DNA of 64,000 nucleotides from NCBI GenBank assembly GCA_036787955.1, contig DAIQOI010000003.1, forward strand, positions 124,001 to 188,000, written 5' to 3'. Position numbers and translations under genes: made by a program. The notes under the pieces were generated by a model. It did no database searches and had not been told where the DNA came from. It worked only from the letters and a program-made list of their open reading frames with translations. This DNA is from UBA2336 sp036787955. GTDB taxonomy: Bacteria > Bacteroidota > Bacteroidia > Cytophagales > Cyclobacteriaceae. This document shows positions 45,318-56,000 of this stretch, piece by piece (position 1 is the stretch's first letter; every line of letters begins with the position of its first letter).

Positions 45318-46223
45318 TTACGGAAGCCGGAGAATATCGAGTATGCGGTTCAGGTCTTCAATCGACATGAACGGAATGCGTATTTCTCCTTTCTTTCCAT
45401 CGCCTTTTACAGCAACACGGGTGCCAAAGTGCGATGACAGGCGCGACTGGAGTTGGGCCAGTTCACGCGAAACAGATCCGGATGAAGCAGTGGTTTTGGT
45501 GGTGCCTTCTTCAGTTTTCGCGCGCTGCAGTTCGCGGACCAGCTCTTCTACTTTACGCACCGACAAGTCCTCTTTCAGGATTTTATTAAAAATATAAAGT
45601 TGGTCGGCCGGGTTTTCTACGTTGATGATAGCCCGGGCATGTCCCATAGATAGCTTGTTGTCGCGCACGGCAATCTGGATGTCGGGTGGGAGCTTCAGCA
45701 GCCGCAGGTAGTTGGTTACCGTTGCGCGGTTTTTGCCTACGCGTTCGCCCAGCTCTTCCTGCTTGAGGTTGCATTCGCTGATAAGACGCTGGTAGCTGAG
45801 CGCAATTTCAATGGCATTCAGGTTTTCACGCTGAATGTTTTCAATGAGCGACATCTCCAGCATCTGCTGGTCGTTGGCCGTCCGTACGTAAGCGGGGATG
45901 GTTTTTAAGCCTGCGCGCTTTGATGCCTGAAGTCTCCGTTCGCCGGAGATAAGCTGATATTGCTGCGGGGCCAGCCTGCGAACGGTAATCGGCTGGATAA
46001 TGCCGTGCACTTTGATGGAGTCGGCCAGTTCCTGCAGGGCAGTTTCATCGAAATGGGTACGCGGCTGATAGGGGTTTACCTCTATCTGCTCAATGGGGAT
46101 TTCGAGCACATTGCCGGAAGGCTGCTGATGACTTACCGGTAAGTCGGTTTCGAGGCGTTCGTCAGTGGCGCTGTCGCTGAGCAGCGCATTGAGGCCGCGT
46201 CCTAATGCTTTTTTCTTGGTCAT
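45318..46223 (-). CDS. parB: chromosome-partitioning protein ParB
   Basis: A 301-aa ParB/Spo0J protein. The N-terminal CTPase domain has the motif GERRLQASKRAGL (residues ~96-108) and the ENIQRENLNAIE segment. The central HTH (~150-200) binds parS, and the C-terminal ~50 residues form the dimerisation domain. As a CTP-dependent clamp, ParB loads at parS near the origin and acts with ParA. Its start overlaps the parA stop by 4 bp. Confidence 0.95.
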   Translation of the reverse strand: MTKKKALGRGLNALLSDSATDERLETDLPVSHQQPSGNVLEIPIEQIEVNPYQPRTHFDETALQELADSIKVHGIIQPITVRRLAPQQYQLISGERRLQASKRAGLKTIPAYVRTANDQQMLEMSLIENIQRENLNAIEIALSYQRLISECNLKQEELGERVGKNRATVTNYLRLLKLPPDIQIAVRDNKLSMGHARAIINVENPADQLYIFNKILKEDLSVRKVEELVRELQRAKTEEGTTKTTASSGSVSRELAQLQSRLSSHFGTRVAVKGDGKKGEIRIPFMSIEDLNRILDILRLP

Positions 46224-46996
46224 TTTGCTAAACCGTTTTTGTTCAGAATTTCATGGGCCAGGTTCAGGTAGCTGATGGCTCCTTTGCTTTCGGCATCGTG
46301 TACGATGGCTGGCACGCCAAAGCTGGGCGATTCGCTCAGCTTTACATTGCGCGGTATGATGGTGTTAAAGGTCATTTTACCAAAATGCGTGCGCACCTCT
46401 TCTACCACCTGGTTGCCCAGGCTGGTGCGCGAGTCGTATAAGGTAAGCAGAATACCTTCAATTTCAAGATTGGGGTTGAGGCGTGTCTGTATTATTTTTA
46501 TTGTATTCAGAAGTTTTCCGAGTCCCTCCAAAGCAAAATACTCGCATTGAACAGGTATGATTACCGAGTCGGCAGCTGTAAGGGCATTGATGGTAATTAG
46601 ACCCAGCGAAGGAGAACAATCAATGATGATGAACTCAAAATCGTTTTTCAGCTTACCGAGCACATCGCGCATGCGCTCTTCTCTTCGTTCAATAGACACC
46701 ATCTCCACCTCCGCGCCCACCAGGTCGATGTGGCTGGGCAGTATGGAAAGGAATTTGAGGGTTTCGTTTTGCACCATTGCCTCAGCCGGGGCCACGCCAT
46801 CCATCATGCATTCGTAAATACCGGCTTCTACATTTTTCGGGTTGATGCCCAGTCCCGAAGTGGAATTGGCCTGCGGGTCAGCATCCACCAGCAATGTTTT
46901 GTACTCCAGTACGGCCAAGCTGGCTGCCAGGTTGATGGCCGTGGTTGTTTTTCCAACGCCCCCCTTTTGGTTGGCTATGGCGATAATTTTTCCCAT
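46220..46996 (-). CDS. parA: chromosome-partitioning ATPase ParA (Soj)
   Basis: A 258-aa MinD/ParA-type ATPase. The deviant Walker A KGGVGKTT lies at residues ~10-17, switch I DADPQANST around 39-47 and Walker B IIIDCSPSLG around 122-131. I chose the ATG at 46996 over a TTG two codons upstream. A perfect -7 element lies 40 bp upstream in the 114-bp yidC/parA gap, together with a DnaA-box match. It heads the parA-parB-DUF5683-dapB-lepB series. Confidence 0.95.
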   Translation of the reverse strand: MGKIIAIANQKGGVGKTTTAINLAASLAVLEYKTLLVDADPQANSTSGLGINPKNVEAGIYECMMDGVAPAEAMVQNETLKFLSILPSHIDLVGAEVEMVSIERREERMRDVLGKLKNDFEFIIIDCSPSLGLITINALTAADSVIIPVQCEYFALEGLGKLLNTIKIIQTRLNPNLEIEGILLTLYDSRTSLGNQVVEEVRTHFGKMTFNTIIPRNVKLSESPSFGVPAIVHDAESKGAISYLNLAHEILNKNGLAK

Positions 46997-47036
46997 GCGC
47001 AAAAGCAGTTAACTAAATTCCCTGAAACAGGAACTG

Positions 47037-47044
47037 CAAATATA
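47037..47044 (-). promoter_or_regulatory. -7 promoter element of parA
   Basis: Minus-strand TATATTTG, a perfect TAnnTTTG match, 40 bp upstream of the parA ATG. No matching -33 TTG box at the usual distance. Confidence 0.5.
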
Positions 47045-47084
47045 GAACATGGACTTGCCGGGCGTGGAACGTTGTGGAACGTAT

Positions 47085-47093
47085 TTATCCACA
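47085..47093 (+). promoter_or_regulatory. perfect DnaA-box match in the parA-yidC gap
   Basis: TTATCCACA equals the consensus DnaA box. A second, degenerate copy in opposite orientation (TGTGGAACG, 47073-47081) forms an inverted repeat TGTGGA/TCCACA with 9 bp between, and GTGGAACG occurs twice (47064-47082 region). By chance a single perfect 9-mer is not rare in 64 kb, so the position carries most of the weight. Confidence 0.4.
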
Positions 47094-47110
47094 TTCCATC
47101 AACGCAACTT

Positions 47111-48886
47111 TCACTTTTTCCGCTTTTTGCGCTCTTCTTCGGCTCGTCTGCGCGCTTCTTCGCTGGCTTTCATGGCTTCTTCCAGCCTGGCCATAAACTT
47201 TGATTTTTTGCCGTTGCCGGCAGCCATGGCCTTGCGGTGCTCGTCCATAATCTTTTTGATTTTGGCTTCATCCACAAACCGCCGGATGATGGCCTGCTGG
47301 CCAAAGGTAACAAGGTTCGACATCAGGTAGTAAAAACTCAGACCTGCCGGGAAAGAGTTGAGCACAACCATGAAGACAACCGGCATGATATACGACATGG
47401 ATTTCATCGGGCCCTGTACGGAAGAAATCTGGTTGTTTTGCCAGGTGATGATGAGTGTTGACAGGGTCATGAGTAAAGTAAACAGGCTGACATGGTTGCC
47501 GTACAACGGCAGGGTGAACGGAAGATTAATAACCGAATCATAGGTAGAAAGATCGTCCGCCCATAAAAATGACTGTTGCCGTAACTCGATGCTGTTGGGA
47601 AAGAGATAGAACATGGCAAACAGAATGGGCATCTGGAGCAGGATAGGTATGCAGCCGCTGAGCGGATTTACGCCGGCCTGCTGGTATAACTTGAGCTGTT
47701 CCTGCTGTACTTTGGTCATGTCATCCCCAAATTTCTCTTTGATCTCATCCAGTTCCGGCTTCAACACCTTCATTTTGGCCATGCTCAGGTAGGAACGATA
47801 GGACAGGGGCAGCAGAACGATGCGAAGCAGGATAACGAGTATGATGATGATAAGCCCGAAGTTGCTGAAGACTTTGGTGAGGAAGTGAAATACCGGAAAG
47901 ATTACATATTTGTTGATCCAGTATACAGGTGGCCATCCCAGGTAAACATTTTTGGCAAACTGAGGTGCCACTTTACCGATGGTCTGATAGTCGTTGGGGC
48001 CGAAGTAAAATTTCAGGTTCACTTTGCCTTCGGCTATCTGCTCAGCGGGGATCTGCACGGCAAAATTGCCATACTTTACAATTGAAGTATCTTGTTCAGG
48101 TACGCTGGTTTGCAGAACAGCCTGCGAAAAACCTTTTTCCGAAACGATGGCATTCAGAAAGAATTTCTGTTTTACTGATACCCAGTTAATATTTCCGGCA
48201 AGGGTCTGCTGTTCGGTGCTACTGCGTGCCGATAATTCATCAACCTCATCGTTGTGACGGTAAACGATGGTGGTGAAATTGCGGCTGTCGGTCAGGTCGC
48301 GCTCAAAAAGTGCCAGCTTGCCCTTCCAGCGCAGTTCTGCCGTTGAGTTATCCAGGTAGTTTTTATTGATGATACGGTAACCAATTTCATAACCGGCAGG
48401 GGGAATGGTGTAAATAAACTGCACAAACCTGTCGTTGGCCGATCGCGTGAAGGAAAGGATAGTTGTGTCGCCTTTCAGGTGCTGTTCGGCACGGAAGTTC
48501 AGGGCGTAAAGATTCAGCGGCTGGCCGTTTACGGTGGCCACCAGCTCAAATTCATGCCGGTCGGGGTCGATGAGCCTGAGCGGCTTCTGGTGATAAGTTT
48601 TGTAGTGAAGCAGTTCAAGGCTGCGGATGGTGCCACCGCGTGTCGAAAAAGTGAGTTTCAGGTCACGGGTTGTGATGTCAATTTCTGCCGGCCGGGTTGC
48701 TTCATCAGGAAGCGAGTCAGGGGTTAATGGCTTTTCCGTTGGCAGCTGTGCAGCGGATGGTGCCTGTTGAGTGCTGAGGCTGTCGGCTACCGGTGGCAGC
48801 GGTTCGGGCTGGGGTGCAAACCAAATGAAATAAATGAGTAATACAAGGGCCATTAAGGTAAGCCCGATAGCCTGGTTCCTGTCCAT
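47111..48886 (-). CDS. yidC: membrane protein insertase YidC
   Basis: A 591-aa insertase of the Oxa1/YidC family, the long Gram-negative type. An N-terminal helix (~residues 7-24) is followed by a large periplasmic beta domain (~55-330) and the conserved core with five helices, including LQMPILFAMFYLFPNSIELR and the RSYLSMAKMKVLKPEL region. The C-terminus is a Lys/Arg-rich tail (EEARRRAEEERKKRKK) that could touch the ribosome. It lies 7 bp downstream of pyrG and is probably co-transcribed with it. Confidence 0.95.
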   Translation of the reverse strand: MDRNQAIGLTLMALVLLIYFIWFAPQPEPLPPVADSLSTQQAPSAAQLPTEKPLTPDSLPDEATRPAEIDITTRDLKLTFSTRGGTIRSLELLHYKTYHQKPLRLIDPDRHEFELVATVNGQPLNLYALNFRAEQHLKGDTTILSFTRSANDRFVQFIYTIPPAGYEIGYRIINKNYLDNSTAELRWKGKLALFERDLTDSRNFTTIVYRHNDEVDELSARSSTEQQTLAGNINWVSVKQKFFLNAIVSEKGFSQAVLQTSVPEQDTSIVKYGNFAVQIPAEQIAEGKVNLKFYFGPNDYQTIGKVAPQFAKNVYLGWPPVYWINKYVIFPVFHFLTKVFSNFGLIIIILVILLRIVLLPLSYRSYLSMAKMKVLKPELDEIKEKFGDDMTKVQQEQLKLYQQAGVNPLSGCIPILLQMPILFAMFYLFPNSIELRQQSFLWADDLSTYDSVINLPFTLPLYGNHVSLFTLLMTLSTLIITWQNNQISSVQGPMKSMSYIMPVVFMVVLNSFPAGLSFYYLMSNLVTFGQQAIIRRFVDEAKIKKIMDEHRKAMAAGNGKKSKFMARLEEAMKASEEARRRAEEERKKRKK

Positions 48887-48893
48887 TCCTTCT

Positions 48894-50510
48894 TCAGGTT
48901 AATGATTTCTTATAAGCTATTGAAGCGGCCACAAACTTAGTAAAAAGCGGGTGGGGGTTCATCACGGTGCTGCGCAATTCCGGATGATACTGTACGCCAA
49001 TAAACCAGGGATGGTCTTTCAGTTCGATGACCTCCACCAGGTTCAGATCCGGATTAATGCCAACAGCCCGCATGCCGGCTTCTTCAAATTTTTCCAAATA
49101 TTTATTGTTAAACTCGTACCGGTGGCGGTGGCGTTCGCGTATGACGGTCTCGCCATAAATGGCTGCAGCCTTGCTGCCTTTTTTCAACTTACAGGTATAG
49201 GCGCCAAGGCGCATGGTGCCGCCCTTGTCGGTTATTTTCTTCTGGTCTTCCATCAGGTCAATTACCGGGTGCTTGGTCTTCGGGTTGAGCTCAGTAGAAC
49301 TGGCTTCCAGTCCGAGTACATTCCGGGCAAATTCAATTACCGCGCACTGCATACCCAGACATATTCCGAAGAAAGGAATTTTGTTTTCGCGCACATAACG
49401 AATGGCTTCGATTTTTCCTTCCATGCCGCGCTCGCCAAAGCCGGGTGCTACCAATACGCCATGCAGACCTTTTAATACGCGGTCAACCGATTCGCGGTCA
49501 ATATCCTCAGAAGAAATCCATTTGATGTGTACCCGGCATTCGTTTTGGGCGCCTGCATGAACAAATGCCTCGGCTATCGATTTATAGGCATCGGGCAGGG
49601 AAACATATTTGCCAACCAGTCCGATGGTTACTTCTTCCAGTGGATTTTTAAGTTTACCCAGAAAGTCGATCCAATGGTCCAGGTCGGGTTCGGATTTGGA
49701 AGTCATTTTCAGCTTGCTGAGCACGCGTTCATCCAGCTTTTCCTTGCGCATCAGGATGGGCACATCATAAATGGTTTCAGCATCGATGGCTTCGATAACC
49801 GAGTTGAGATGAACGTTGCAGAAGAGCGCCAGCTTTTTTCTTATATCAAGGGGCAAGGGCCTTTCGGTGCGGCACACAAGAATATCGGGTTGTACCCCGG
49901 ATGAGAGCAATTCCTTTACGGAGTGTTGGGTGGGTTTGGTTTTCAGCTCACCGGCAGCTTTGAGGTAGGGGATGAGGGTCAGGTGGATGACAAGCGCATT
50001 GTTGGATCCGATGTCCCACTTCACCTGCCGCACGGCTTCAATGAAGGGCAGCGATTCAATGTCGCCCACAGAACCACCTATTTCCGTAATAATGACGTCA
50101 TACTCACCGCTCTCGCCCAGTAAAAAAATGTTGCGCTTGATTTCATCGGTAATGTGGGGAATTACCTGGACGGTTTTGCCCAGGTAGTCGCCCCGGCGTT
50201 CTTTGGTAATGACATTATGGTAAATACGACCGGTGGTGATGTTGTTGGCCTGGGAGGTGGGCACGTTCAGGAAGCGCTCATAATGGCCCAGGTCGAGGTC
50301 GGTCTCGGCACCGTCATCGGTTACGTAGCATTCGCCGTGCTCGTAGGGGTTTAGCGTGCCGGGGTCTATATTGATATAAGGGTCAAACTTCTGAATGGTT
50401 ACCTTAAATCCGCGGGCCTGCAGGAGTTTGCCCAGTGAAGCCGAAATAATACCTTTACCGAGGCTGGAGGTTACGCCACCCGTAACAAAAATGTATTTTG
50501 CAGTAGTCAT
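48894..50510 (-). CDS. pyrG: CTP synthase
   Basis: A 538-aa enzyme that aminates UTP to CTP with glutamine. The synthase domain (~residues 1-270) starts with YIFVTGGVTSSLGKGI, with DPYINIDPGTLNPYEHGE after it. The glutaminase domain (~290-538) has the nucleophile Cys in FGICLGMQCAVIE and the His/Glu pair in QYHPELRS. CTP feeds nucleic acid and lipid synthesis and is also the cofactor of ParB, encoded nearby. A perfect -7 element lies 20 bp upstream; yidC follows after 7 bp. Confidence 0.97.
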   Translation of the reverse strand: MTTAKYIFVTGGVTSSLGKGIISASLGKLLQARGFKVTIQKFDPYINIDPGTLNPYEHGECYVTDDGAETDLDLGHYERFLNVPTSQANNITTGRIYHNVITKERRGDYLGKTVQVIPHITDEIKRNIFLLGESGEYDVIITEIGGSVGDIESLPFIEAVRQVKWDIGSNNALVIHLTLIPYLKAAGELKTKPTQHSVKELLSSGVQPDILVCRTERPLPLDIRKKLALFCNVHLNSVIEAIDAETIYDVPILMRKEKLDERVLSKLKMTSKSEPDLDHWIDFLGKLKNPLEEVTIGLVGKYVSLPDAYKSIAEAFVHAGAQNECRVHIKWISSEDIDRESVDRVLKGLHGVLVAPGFGERGMEGKIEAIRYVRENKIPFFGICLGMQCAVIEFARNVLGLEASSTELNPKTKHPVIDLMEDQKKITDKGGTMRLGAYTCKLKKGSKAAAIYGETVIRERHRHRYEFNNKYLEKFEEAGMRAVGINPDLNLVEVIELKDHPWFIGVQYHPELRSTVMNPHPLFTKFVAASIAYKKSLT

Positions 50511-50529
50511 GAAGGGTTGTTACGGGGTG

Positions 50530-50537
50530 CAAAGGTA
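50530..50537 (-). promoter_or_regulatory. -7 promoter element of pyrG
   Basis: Minus-strand TACCTTTG, a perfect TAnnTTTG match, 20 bp upstream of the pyrG ATG, in the 170-bp divergent gap. The upstream box is weak (TTCG at 50557-50560). Confidence 0.55.
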
Positions 50538-50636
50538 GGATAAGGCGGGGAATAAACGAATAAAGGCGGTAAATGGGGTTACAGAGGTAGGCAGCCCGGT
50601 ATAAAGAGAATGGTAATTCATGTCATGTCTGCAGGT

Positions 50637-50665
50637 TTTGGCTGGAATGAAATGGTATAGGTTTT
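50637..50665 (+). promoter_or_regulatory. promoter of the giant SprB-like adhesin gene
   Basis: TTTG (50637-50640), 17 bp, TAGGTTTT (50658-50665; one mismatch from TAnnTTTG). The ATG at 50681 is 15 bp downstream. The rest of the 170-bp gap between pyrG and this gene shows nothing else I can name. Confidence 0.5.
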
Positions 50666-50680
50666 ACTTGATTTACAGTA

Positions 50681-53040
50681 ATGATGAACACAGACCTCTT
50701 TAACGCTAAGTCTGACTTAACACCAAGATTAGCCACCAGTCTGCGTACTTTATTATTTATTTCATTAATTTTTATTTCTTATCAGGAGTTGTTTGGACAG
50801 GCAGGTAATGCCATCAATAACGCCAATGATCCGCGTCATGAGACCTTGAATCAGCGGGTAGTTTCTGTCCTTTTTGATCAAAATATTCAAGCCTCACCTC
50901 TTCCATCACTAAATGGTTGGAGTATAACGGTGAATGGAATTTCTGTTATTTTAAATTCAATTAATGTTATAGGCAATAGAGTTAATATAACTTTCGATGC
51001 CAGTCCCGCGCATGGTGCATATCCTTTCGTAATTCCCGGCGATGTGGTGCGTGTGAGTTATAATGCTGCTGCACCAGGTTCCAATACCCTAACGGCAACC
51101 TCGGGCAATCCGGAGATTAATTCATTCTCAAATTATCAATCAAAGAATAACTATGCATTTACTTGTGGCGAATTAGAGTTTTTTCAACAGGGTAATTTTA
51201 CTTCGCCTGATATATGTTCACCAGTTGTAATGAATTTTAGGCAATATCAGTATAAAGTGAGTCTTCGTTTTAGAAATAGCTCATTATTTGTACTAAATAA
51301 CTTCAGAACTACGATTACATGGGGAGATGCTTCTAACAGCAACCACTTATTTTATGTATCCGATTTAATAGGAAACCCCAATCCAAGTTTTATTGATAAC
51401 GCGGGCTTTTCTGGTGGCAACCCGGCAATAATAATTACTCAACGACCAACGCATAATTATCCTGCCCCTAATCCAGGTGATTGTAGCTGGGATGCAACCA
51501 TTGCGCCAAGATATGATGGTGTGGCATTTTGTCCATCTTTAAACACAACAACATTGTTTGCAACCTATGATAATGATAATGCAAACTCTGGGTCATTAAG
51601 CCTCCAACCCGCTGTTCCTAATTCTCACAGGGTTTGCCTGGGCTCAAATGTTAATATGCAATTTTCTGATCAGACAAATCTTAACTGCAGGGCAGCCATT
51701 GAGCCAACTCTTCCTAACGATCAGGCGCGTTGGATTCGAATTGTATATGGGAGTACAAATTATGGGGCCGGCAATATTGCTGATATCAGAGTGGGAGGGG
51801 TTCCTGTGACGGCTAATGCAGATGAGGGGCCATTACTTTATCCGGGCGGGTACTATCCAACTGGCACTGGTGGTGTCGGAGTACCCGATGCTAATGGCGT
51901 AATTGAATTACCGCTGCCTGTTACTGCATCAACTTTTACGACATACATGCAACTTATCACCACCAATTCCACAACTTTTCATGAAGTGGGTGAACGCTTT
52001 TATGTGAGACTAGATTATTGGAATATTTGCAATCCTTATAATCCTGCGTCACCTGATGCGAACAGGGTTTCTGTTGAAAATTATATAGAAATTATTGCTA
52101 AGCCCCCCTCGCCCGTAGCAGTTAACAAGGAATACTGCTTTAGCCAGTCGTTTGCGTCAGGAGGTAGTTGTGGCTCGCCCACAGGAGTTTTTTTTGAGGT
52201 AACTGCGGCCAGTGTTTCAGGAAGTACTGAAATAAAGTGGTATAACACCTTAGCTGACGCAACCGCCGATATTAATGCAATTGCTTCTTCTTATGGCACC
52301 AATTGCAGGTTTCTTCGTCCAGAGAACCGGGCAGGAGGCTTGGGTGCTATGTCGGCTGCAGGTGTCTATACGGTTTACGTACGACATCGAACGGGCTCGG
52401 TACCTCCAAACAATTGTTTAAGCGATCCTATTCCGGTTACGATCACTCGAAGGTCTTCTTTAAGCCCGCCGGGTACAATCAGTCCTTTGACTTCGGATGT
52501 GTGTGATGGTTCTTTGAATGTACCATATAGTTTGCCAACTCCCCCTCCAACAGTACCTTTTGGTGGTTCAACTGAATATTCATGGTTTTTTACTGGTGGT
52601 GCTGGTGCAACCGTTGATCCTCCAAGTAACACACAGAATATTACAGCTGACTTTAATATTGGGGGCTCTTTTACAACCACAACGCGCACGCTTAATGTTG
52701 TTACTCAATTTACTACTAATGCCACGGTGGGTGGAAGGTGTCCGACTTCTGCCTCTCAGCGAACGGTAACGATTTTTGGTCCATCTGTTGGTGGTACAGC
52801 CTCTGGTGGTGCGAATTATTGCGAGGGGACCGATGCAGGTAATATTTCGTTGTCTGGTCATCGAGGTACAGTATTACGATGGGAGGTAAATGTAAACGGG
52901 ACAGGCTTTGTTGATGCTGGTGTAGGGTCGGTGACTTCATTTGATCCCGGTATTTTGCCACCAGGCAGTTACGTCTATAGAGCTGTTGTGGCTAATGGCC
53001 CATGCGCACCTCAAAACAGCACAACAACAACTATAAACGT
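50681..53040 (+). other. AT-rich 5' segment of the giant adhesin gene
   Basis: Counting bases directly, 51121-51240 has 36 G/C in 120 (30%) and 51541-51600 has 20 in 60, whereas 53101-53220 has 74 in 120 (62%). The change occurs over about 52500-53050, with intermediate lines near 47%. The reading frame is continuous across it. Confidence 0.7.
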
Positions 53041-56000
53041 GTTTGTAAATCCTCCACCAGCCAATGCGGGCACCGATCAGGCACTGTGCTTTCCGGCGCC
53101 TCCGCTGAGCACAACTTTATCGGGCAGCAATCCTTCTCCGGGTACAGGCACCTGGACCCTGGTCAGCGGCCCCGGTTCAGCAAGCTTCAGCCCCAATGCC
53201 AACACCCCGAATGCCACCGTAACGGTATCGGCCAACGGCATTTACACATTCCGCTGGACGGTAGTAAACGGTGCCTGCAACTCTTTTGATGACGTGGTAA
53301 TTGATTTCGGGACTTTACCACCTCCCTCCAATGCCGGAACTGATCAGGATGTTTGCGGTTTAAGCACCTCATTAAACGGAAACGACCCGCTATACGCAAC
53401 CGGCACCTGGACGCAGGTTTCCGGGCCCGGTACCTCCACTTTCTCACCCAATGCCAATACGCGCAATGCAACCGTTACGGTAACAGTGCCGGGAACCTAT
53501 ACCTACCGCTGGCGACTAACGTCAGGTACCTGTCTGCCTTCAGATGATTTTGTGGACATTATTTTCCGCGACCCGCCCACCGTAACCGCTCCTGCTGATT
53601 TTATCCATTGTTTAAACAATCCGCCTACTGCGCCATTTTTTGTTAATCTGTCAGGCAGCTTTGGTGGAGGGGCTTCTCAGGCCAGATGGGAAGTGGTTTC
53701 CGGGTCAGGTGTCTTTTCTTCAAGTGGCGGAGCCGTAGGTGTGTTTGATAACACCAACCCGGTAACAGATACCTACCAGCCTTCAGCGGCCGACTTTACG
53801 GCAGGCTCGGTTACGTTGCGGATCGTGACCAATGATCCGGTTGGTGCGTGTGTTGCAGTGAATGATCCGGTGGTTATTACTTTTGACCGGCTTCCGTCAG
53901 CCGCCAACGCAGGAACGGATATTTTTACCTGTGATGCCACAGCCACGCTGGGGGCCACACCTGCTGACAACGGTGGGAGTGGTACCTGGAGCATCGGAAC
54001 AGCGCTGTATTATCAGACATTCTCTTATCCGAATGGAACAGGCCTTTCGGGTCCCAACCCGCATTCTACTCTATTTACCCATCCGGATGGCTGGACTATT
54101 ACAACCCCCAATGCCAACACATTTCTTGCCTCAGACGATTACCTTCGGGTCGAGAATGGCGTGATGGAAGGCAGGGATGTGAATGCAGAAGTGGTTTGGC
54201 GCTCTCCTACCATCAACATTTCTGCTCAGCCTAACGTAACTATATCTATTCAACTTGCCGAGCAGGGTCCCATGCTCGCCTCGGAATATATTCGGGCATT
54301 TTATCGGATTAACGGTGGGCCTGAAGTACTTATCGGGCAAATTGTGGGCAACAGTACCGTGGATGGTGCTTTTAGCAATTTCTCGGTAACAGGTCTTACA
54401 GGCTCTACCCTTGAAATTGTGGTGCGCATATCTCATGACGGCAACACCAAGTTTCACCGCTTCGATAACATTTTTGTAACTGGTACGGGTGCATCATTGC
54501 CCACTATTGTGGATGTAACCAACCCTGCATCACCGGTCATCAATATTCCGGTAGGCACGCACACACTGACCTGGACGGTGAGGAGTGCGCTCAATGTTTG
54601 CAGTTCGTCAAATGATCAGGTTGTTATAACACGCCATGCCAGTCCGGTGAACAACAACCAGAGTCCGGAGTTCTGCGAAGATGCACCTGGCCTGGGGACA
54701 GCCACGGTTACACTTGCGTTTCTTTCCTCGCTGAATGATGCCATCACGGGCATTCCCGGCTCAACCGGGCGCACGGTTCAGTTCTTTACAGACGCTGCTC
54801 GTACCACGCCATTTCCTCCATCGGCTTCATTGGCGAACGGTGAGATTGTTTATACCAGGGTTACCCGTACCGATGTGTCGCCCGGCTGCACAACCGATGG
54901 CACAGTAACCATAGTGGTTAATACACGCCCGGCTGCCATCAACCAGAATCCGGAATTTTGCGAAGACCTGCCGGTGGGCAGTAATACACGTTCGGGCATA
55001 AACTTAACCACCTTCAACAACGCTGTAAAAAATAATGTGGCAGCCAACATGGTAAGTTGGTTCCTGGATGCAGGTACAACAACCCCTGTTCCTGATCCTA
55101 CCAATGTTACGGCCAACAGCGGCACTTCGTTCTTTGCGCGGGTTACAGATGTAAAGGGATGTACCAATGTAGCGCAGGTTCAGATTACCCTCAATCCGCG
55201 GCCGGGCCCTAATCCGATCATTGGTCCTTCCAATGTATGCGCTGATCCGAGTGCCATTAACCTGTACCAGGTTACCACGATCAATTCCGGTGCAACTTAT
55301 ACCTGGAGTATTCCGGACCCTCCGTTTGATCTTTTTGCAGGAGGCGGAACCAATGACTTTTTTGTATTGCTTGCCTTTCCGGTAGTCGTTAATCCGGGTC
55401 AGGATATATCGTTTATAGAGACTTCAGCCAAGGGCTGTCAGGGCCTTCCCAATGTGTTGAACATTACTGTGGAGGGCAGTCCACCTCCCATTGACATTTC
55501 AGGTCCCAGTGCGGTTTGTGAAAATGAAACCGGGGTTGTTTACAGTGTGGCGAATCTTGCCAATACCACTTATTCATGGACTGTGCCTTCCGGGTCGTCC
55601 ATCATTGCAGGGCAGGGCACGTTCCAAATCACGGTAAACTTTGGCACAACGCCTGGTCTGATCACCGTAACGCCTACGACCACCACCGGGTGTGCTGGTA
55701 ATCCGGACGATCATGCTGTAGCTATTAATCCACGTCCAACGCTGGATCCTTTGTCTAACACCGTGTGCAGCGACAACATTGCCGGCATCACATTGAGCGG
55801 AACCGGAGCAGCCACATTTAATATTACCAATGTTACGGTGCCCCCGGGGCTTTCGCCACCATCCCGCCCCACAGTTACAGGTGCTTTAGCCGGAGAAATA
55901 TTCAACGACACCTTTACCAACCAAACAGGCGGTAATTTAACCGTGCAATACACCGTGGTGCCCGTGAGCTCATTTGGTTGTACCGGATCAGCCGGTCTGG

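Noticed and set aside
47060..47100. parS site for ParB in the parA-yidC gap
   Set aside because: No palindrome resembling the TGTTnCACGTGnAACA consensus is present; the repeats fit a DnaA-box-like pattern better.
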